A stretch of 64,000 nucleotides of DNA from Rubrivivax sp. (lineage in GTDB: Bacteria; Pseudomonadota; Gammaproteobacteria; Burkholderiales; Burkholderiaceae_C): the NCBI GenBank assembly GCA_020248945.1, contig JADCGQ010000009.1:1-64000 (forward strand), read 5' to 3'. This document shows positions 59,812 through 64,000 of this stretch, piece by piece. Each line of letters starts with the position of its first letter. Positions within the stretch are counted from its first letter, which is position 1. Below the pieces are notes generated by a model. It ran no database searches. It saw only the letters and a program-made list of their open reading frames with translations, and was not told where the DNA came from. A program made the translations under genes and the position numbers.

Positions 59812-61791
59812 ATGCACAGCCGCATTGCCGACAGCCTCGATGCCCTCGCGACCTGGCGCGCCGAGCTCGACCGTGCAGTGGTCAATCTGGGCCGCTCGCT
59901 CGGCGAGCAGGACTTGCTCGACGCCACCGACACCACCCTGTTGTCGGCGCTGCGCGAGCGGCTGGGCTCAGAGACGCTGGTGCTGGCCTTCGTGGCCGAG
60001 TTCTCGCGCGGCAAGAGCGAGCTGATCAACGCCATCTTCTTTGCCGATGCCGGCCAGCGCGTGCTGCCGGCCACGCCGGGCCGCACCACGATGTGCCCGG
60101 TGGAACTGCGATACGAGGCCGACGCGCCGCCGAGGCTGTCGCTGCTGCCCGTGGAGACCCGGCTGCGCGGTCTGAGTCTAGCCGAGCTGCGCGGCCGCGA
60201 CGAGCCCTGGCACCACGTGCCACTCGACGCCCGCGACCCCAAGACACTGGTGCAGGCGCTCTCGGCCGTCACCCGCACGCAACGCGTCGAGAAGGAACGT
60301 GCCATCGCCCTGGGCTTCTGGAACGACGAACGCCCCGACGACAACCCGCCGATCGACGAGGGCGGCTTCGTCGAGGTGCCCACCTGGCGCCACGCCGTCA
60401 TCAACTACCCGCACCCGCTGCTCAAGCGCGGGCTGGTGGTCATCGACACCCCGGGCCTCAACGCCATCGGCGCCGAGCCCGAACTGACGCTGGGGCTGCT
60501 GCCTTCGGCGCACGCGGTGGTGTTCGTGCTCGGGGCCGACACCGGCGTCACCAAGTCCGACCTGTCGATCTGGCGCGACCACCTCGGTCAGGCCAGCCTC
60601 GAACGCTTCGTGGTGCTGAACAAGATCGACACGCTGGCCGACCCGATGGTGGGCCCGGCGGTGGTGCAGGCGCAGATCGAACAGCAGCGCCACGACACGG
60701 CGCAGACGCTGGGCATGCCGCTGGAGCGCGTGTTCCCGTTGTCGGCCCGCGATGCGCTGGCCGCGCGCGTGGATCTCGACGACAAGCGCCTCGTGGCCAG
60801 CCGGCTGCCGCCGCTGGAGGCCGCGCTGGTGTCGGAGCTGCTGCCACGGCGGCAGGAGCTGCTGGTGCAGTCGGCCGTGAGCGTGGTGGAGCAACTGCGC
60901 CTGCAGGCTGGCCGGCGCCTGGGCGACCGCCGCCGCACGCTGGCCGAGCAGCTGATGGAGCTGCGCGGGCTGCGCGGCAAGAGCGGCGCCAAGACGCGGC
61001 TGATGCTGGAGCGCGTGGATGCCGAGATCGCCGAGTTCGAGCGCTGCACGGCCAAGCTGTCGGCGCTGCGTGCGGTGCAGGCGCGCATCCTGAAGTCGGT
61101 GCTGGCGCTGCTGTCGGCCGAGGCCCTGCGCCGCGAAGTCGGTGCCATGCATGCGGCCATGACGGCGTCGCTCTTCAACCTGGGCGGCAAGGCGGCCTTC
61201 GAGACGCTGATGGGCCGGGTGCGTGATCACCTCAAGAAGGCGGGCACGCAGGCCGAGGAAATGCGCGAGATGCTCGACGCCAGCTTCCGCCAGCTCAACA
61301 CCGAGTACGGATTTACCTTCGCGGTGGCACCGATGCCGTCTCTGGCGGCCTTTGCCGACGAGCTGAACCGCATCGATCACAACTACGGCCGTTACCTCGG
61401 CCTCGGCCAGGCCTTCCGCATGGCCACACCGGGTTTCGCCGAGCAGTTCCGGCGCATGCTGCTGTCCAAGCTGCGCGTGGTGTACGAAAACGCCGCCGGC
61501 GAACTGGAGCTCTGGAGCAAGAGCGCGCAGGGCCAGGTCGAGATGCAGCTGCGCGAGCGGCGGCGCGGCTTCACGCGGCGCAAGGAGTCGCTGCAGCGCG
61601 TGCAGGTGGCCTCGGGCGAGCTCGAGCAACGCATCGCCGAGGTGCAGGCGCAGGACGACCACTTCGGCGCCATGCTCGCCCGCCTCACGGCCGTGGCCGA
61701 CGAGGCCGTGGCCAGCGCCCGCAAGCTGGCGCTCGAGCCGACGGTGCCGCGCGTGGCGCTCGATGCCCAGGCGCAGCAAGATGCGGCGTGA
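59812..61791 (+). CDS. Bacterial dynamin-like GTPase
   Basis: The 659-aa product has the G1 loop EFSRGKS (GKS at 67-69), G3 DTPGLN at 212-217 and G4 NKID at 270-273, the pattern of the dynamin superfamily. The C-terminal 300 residues are helical and partly coiled (RQLNTEYGFTF, RRGFTRRKESLQRVQVASGELEQRIAEV). No membrane span is seen. Such proteins remodel membranes in other bacteria. Its stop overlaps the mutY GTG, so it is translated with a DNA-repair gene. Confidence 0.85.
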   Translation: MHSRIADSLDALATWRAELDRAVVNLGRSLGEQDLLDATDTTLLSALRERLGSETLVLAFVAEFSRGKSELINAIFFADAGQRVLPATPGRTTMCPVELRYEADAPPRLSLLPVETRLRGLSLAELRGRDEPWHHVPLDARDPKTLVQALSAVTRTQRVEKERAIALGFWNDERPDDNPPIDEGGFVEVPTWRHAVINYPHPLLKRGLVVIDTPGLNAIGAEPELTLGLLPSAHAVVFVLGADTGVTKSDLSIWRDHLGQASLERFVVLNKIDTLADPMVGPAVVQAQIEQQRHDTAQTLGMPLERVFPLSARDALAARVDLDDKRLVASRLPPLEAALVSELLPRRQELLVQSAVSVVEQLRLQAGRRLGDRRRTLAEQLMELRGLRGKSGAKTRLMLERVDAEIAEFERCTAKLSALRAVQARILKSVLALLSAEALRREVGAMHAAMTASLFNLGGKAAFETLMGRVRDHLKKAGTQAEEMREMLDASFRQLNTEYGFTFAVAPMPSLAAFADELNRIDHNYGRYLGLGQAFRMATPGFAEQFRRMLLSKLRVVYENAAGELELWSKSAQGQVEMQLRERRRGFTRRKESLQRVQVASGELEQRIAEVQAQDDHFGAMLARLTAVADEAVASARKLALEPTVPRVALDAQAQQDAA

Positions 61792-62864
61792 GCCGCGCTG
61801 CTGCCCCGCCGCTGGCCCCTGAGCGCGCCGACGGCTTCGCTGAAGACGTCATCGCCTGGCAGCAGCGCGAAGGCCGGCATGGCCTGCCCTGGCAGGGCAC
61901 GCGCGACGCCTACCGCGTGTGGCTGTCGGAGGTGATGCTGCAGCAGACGCAGGTGGCCACGGTCCTGGCCTACTACGGGCGTTTCCTGCAGCGGTTCCCT
62001 GACGTGCAGAGCTTGGCCGCGGCGCCGCTGGACGACGTGCTGGCGCTGTGGAGCGGCCTGGGCTACTACAGCCGCGCACGCAACCTGCACCGCTGCGCGC
62101 AGGCCGTGGTGGCCGAGCACGGCGGCCGGTTTCCGGGCCAGGCCGCGGCCCTGGCGCAGCTGCCGGGCATCGGCCGCAGCACGGCGGCGGCGATCGCGGC
62201 CTTCTGCTTCGGCGAGCGGGTGGCCATCCTCGACGGCAACGTCAAGCGCGTGCTGTCGCGTGTGCTCGGCTTCGAGGACGATCTGGCGCGCGCCAGCGCC
62301 ATCGAGGCCTTGTGGGCGGAGGCCACAGCGCTGCTGCCGGCGCGCGAGGTGGGCGTCTACACCCAGGGCCTGATGGACCTGGGAGCCACGCTGTGCACGC
62401 AGCGCGCGCCGGCCTGCCTGCATTGCCCGGTGGCCCCGCGCTGCGTGGCGCGGCGCGAGGGCAGGCCCGAGCGCTACCCGGTCAAGACTCGCCGTCTGAA
62501 GCGCGGCCGGCGCACGCACGCACTGCTGTGGCTGCGCCAGGGCACGCGCTGGTGGCTGGTGCAGCGCCCGGCCACCGGCGTGTGGGCGGGCCTGTGGAGC
62601 CTGCCGGAGTACGACAGCGCCGACACGCTGCAACTGCTGGCCGACGGCTGGCGCGGCGAAGGTGAGTGGCTCGAGCCAGTCCAGCATGCGCTGACGCACT
62701 TCGACTGGACGCTGCAGCCGCTGGCCTGGACACTGCCCCCCCGCGCCGCTCTGCCTGCCGGCGTGCCCGAGGGCCGCTGGTGCGAGCCGGTGGAGGCGCT
62801 GGCACTGGGGCTGCCGGCGCCTATCCGCAAGCTGTTCGAGGCTGTCGCGACTTCGGACAACTGA
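61788..62864 (+). CDS. mutY: A/G-specific adenine glycosylase
   Basis: The 358-aa product starts at a GTG overlapping the GTPase stop. It has LPWQGTRDAYRVWLSEVMLQQTQV, the helix-hairpin-helix LPGIGRSTAAAI, catalytic Asp in ILDGNVKRV and the 4Fe-4S loop with CTQRAPACLHCPVAPRC. A NUDIX-like C-terminal domain (from about residue 240) reads 8-oxoG. It removes A opposite 8-oxoG, the partner of mutM. Confidence 0.95.
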   Translation: MSRAAAPPLAPERADGFAEDVIAWQQREGRHGLPWQGTRDAYRVWLSEVMLQQTQVATVLAYYGRFLQRFPDVQSLAAAPLDDVLALWSGLGYYSRARNLHRCAQAVVAEHGGRFPGQAAALAQLPGIGRSTAAAIAAFCFGERVAILDGNVKRVLSRVLGFEDDLARASAIEALWAEATALLPAREVGVYTQGLMDLGATLCTQRAPACLHCPVAPRCVARREGRPERYPVKTRRLKRGRRTHALLWLRQGTRWWLVQRPATGVWAGLWSLPEYDSADTLQLLADGWRGEGEWLEPVQHALTHFDWTLQPLAWTLPPRAALPAGVPEGRWCEPVEALALGLPAPIRKLFEAVATSDN

Positions 62865-62917
62865 GGTCGGCCCTTGGCTGCCCGTCGCGGTCACGTTGCA
62901 CCGCCCTGGCACTCGCT

Positions 62918-63014
62918 CCGTTCGCCCTGAGCAGGGGACTGAGCTTGGCGAAGGCCCCGTGTCGAAGGGCTGTTGTCGCGCAGACAGCGCTTCCTTCGAC
63001 AGCCTCAGCCGAAC
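62918..63014. repeat. REP-like mosaic between mutY and the LON-domain gene
   Basis: Pieces CCGTTCGCCCTGAGC (62918-62932), GACTGAGCTTGGCGAAGGCC (62937-62956), GTGTCGAAGGGC and the inverted CCTTCGACAGCCTCAGCCGAAC (62993-63014) belong to the same repeat family as 51046-51070. The last one contains the stop codon of the LON-domain gene. The rest of the 140-bp gap holds no recognised signal. Confidence 0.6.
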
Positions 63015-63634
63015 ACGACCTTCTTGTCGCGCAGGAAGCCGTCGACGATGCTGAGGCGGATGACCGGGTCTTCGAGCTCCATCAGCTTCTGCTTGGCCGC
63101 CATCGGCACGGGCAGCAGCTCGCACCAGCGGTTGGCCACCCAACCGGCGTCGTCGAGCCGGAAGGGCGGTGCAAAAGGCGAGGCTCCGCGCTCCGACAGC
63201 TTGCGGATGGCCTCGGCCAGCGCCTGCACCGTCTGCAGCATCGCCGGGCCCGGCAGGCGCGGCGTGTCGCCGGCCAGTCGCTCGATGCCGGGCGCCACCC
63301 ACAGGCCGTTGTCGCGCTGCAGCGGCGGCGCGGTGAGGCGGAAGCGCTGCAGGCCCGTGCAGCGCACGCGCAGGATGCCGGCCTGCTCGGCATCGACCTC
63401 GTCGAGCCGCGCCAGCACGCCGACGTCTTCGAGATGCACCGAGCGCGCCGCGCCATCGGAATCGGAGCCCTGCTTCAGGCAGATCACGCCAAAGGGTGCC
63501 TGCGTGCGCAGGCACTCGGAGATCAGGTCGAGGTAACGCGCCTCGAAGACCTTGAGCCCGAGCAGCGCGCCCGGAAACAGCACCGATCGCAGCGGAAACA
63601 GCGGCAGGGGCGAAGGCAGTGTCGTGTCGTCCAT
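63005..63634 (-). CDS. LON-substrate-binding-domain protein
   Basis: The 209-aa product is a free-standing LON N-terminal domain: LPLFPLRSVLFPGALLGLKVFEARYLDLISECL at the start, and GVICLKQGSD, LEDVGVLARLDEV and ILRVRCTGLQRFRL after. No ATPase or protease domain follows. Such proteins are widespread and of uncertain role; adaptor or substrate-binding function is presumed. Its stop codon lies inside a REP-like element. Confidence 0.87.
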   Translation of the reverse strand: MDDTTLPSPLPLFPLRSVLFPGALLGLKVFEARYLDLISECLRTQAPFGVICLKQGSDSDGAARSVHLEDVGVLARLDEVDAEQAGILRVRCTGLQRFRLTAPPLQRDNGLWVAPGIERLAGDTPRLPGPAMLQTVQALAEAIRKLSERGASPFAPPFRLDDAGWVANRWCELLPVPMAAKQKLMELEDPVIRLSIVDGFLRDKKVVFG

Positions 63635-63644
63635 GGCCGGCGTC

Positions 63645-64000
63645 TCAAGCGTGGCCGTCGAGCTCGCGGTGGCGCACCAGCGTGGTGGTGCGCGCGCGGA
63701 ACTGGCGTGCCAGCGTCTCGACGGCGAACACGCTGCGGTGCTGTCCGCCGGTGCAGCCCACGGCCACTGTGAGGTAGCTGCGCTGGTCGTCCTCGAAGTT
63801 GGGCAGCCAGCGCTCGATGAAGCGGTGGATCTGCGACACCATCTCGCCCACCTCGGCCTGGCCCGAGAGCCACTGGGCCACGGGGGCGTCGCGCCCCGTC
63901 ATCGGGCGCAGCTCGCGGATGTAGTACGGGTTGGGCAGCACCCGCACGTCGAACACGAAGTCGGCATCGAGTGGCACGCCGTGCTTGAAGGCGAAGCTCT
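63645..64000 (-). CDS. rapZ: RNase adapter RapZ, C-terminal part (runs off the window)
   Basis: The last 118 residues are visible. They carry [27 protein letters not shown] and [20 protein letters not shown], the signatures of the RapZ C-terminal domain, ending in RELDGHA. RapZ binds small RNAs and guides RNase E, and its N-terminal P-loop domain would lie beyond the edge. Its stop is 10 bp from the LON-domain gene start. Confidence 0.9.
   Translation of the reverse strand, partial: SFAFKHGVPLDADFVFDVRVLPNPYYIRELRPMTGRDAPVAQWLSGQAEVGEMVSQIHRFIERWLPNFEDDQRSYLTVAVGCTGGQHRSVFAVETLARQFRARTTTLVRHRELDGHA

Overview
The window reads as chromosomal DNA of a high-GC betaproteobacterium of the order Burkholderiales, most likely a Rubrivivax/Leptothrix/Roseateles-type organism. 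This is inferred from very high GC, GTG/ATG starts with ATGA or GTGA overlaps, three PEP-CTERM sorting signals, Bug-type binding proteins, and the block rsmD-coaD-ferredoxin-pth-rplY-prs-tRNA-ispE-lolB-TPR-mutM-dynamin-mutY. No plasmid, phage, IS element or CRISPR array is visible. Genes are packed tightly and no gene-free stretch exceeds about 300 bp once the small ORF at 7890 is counted.

Region 1 (1-3780): the end of an unidentified gene, a putative BsaWI/CCGG-type restriction endonuclease, and two PEP-CTERM exported proteins including an ExeM-like nuclease. Region 2 (3787-15556): an M16 peptidase, a membrane Ser/Thr kinase, a PEP-CTERM phytase-like esterase, a 5'-nucleotidase, and an ABC ATPase/FtsX permease/DUF3299 operon followed by an AI-2E-type permease. 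Region 3 (15621-18974): two lipoprotein genes preceded by near-identical promoter architectures. Region 4 (18990-25345): a phosphonate island with an HD oxygenase divergent from phnC-phnD-phnE, an Fe-ADH, an FAD oxidoreductase and phnX. A Pho-box-like direct repeat lies in front of phnC and no phnW is present.

Region 5 (25411-44193): fadH, an Fe(II)/2OG dioxygenase, a tal-pgi-HAD operon, a P/A-rich membrane protein, a frameshifted M14 carboxypeptidase, a cupin-glycerate kinase pair, a DUF4394/cupredoxin/GGDEF-EAL operon, a TetR-Bug pair and a YadGH-like ABC exporter. Region 6 (44232-50993): a BolA/IbaG gene ending in five His codons, then hisG-hisD-hisC-hisB-hisH-hisA-hisF. HisD carries a C-terminal GNAT acetyltransferase domain. 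hisI, hisE and murA, often found here in relatives, are absent. Region 7 (50990-64000): housekeeping genes (rsmD, coaD, ferredoxin, pth, rplY, prs, tRNA-Gln, ispE, lolB, TPR protein, mutM, dynamin-like GTPase, mutY, LON-domain protein, rapZ).

The most unusual items are the HisD-GNAT fusion, the His5-tailed BolA gene followed by mutually exclusive hairpins before hisG, the duplicated promoter module, the Pho-box candidate on the phnW-less phosphonate operon, and the symmetrical 17-bp TPR/mutM promoter. All functions are read from sequence motifs only; no database search was run.
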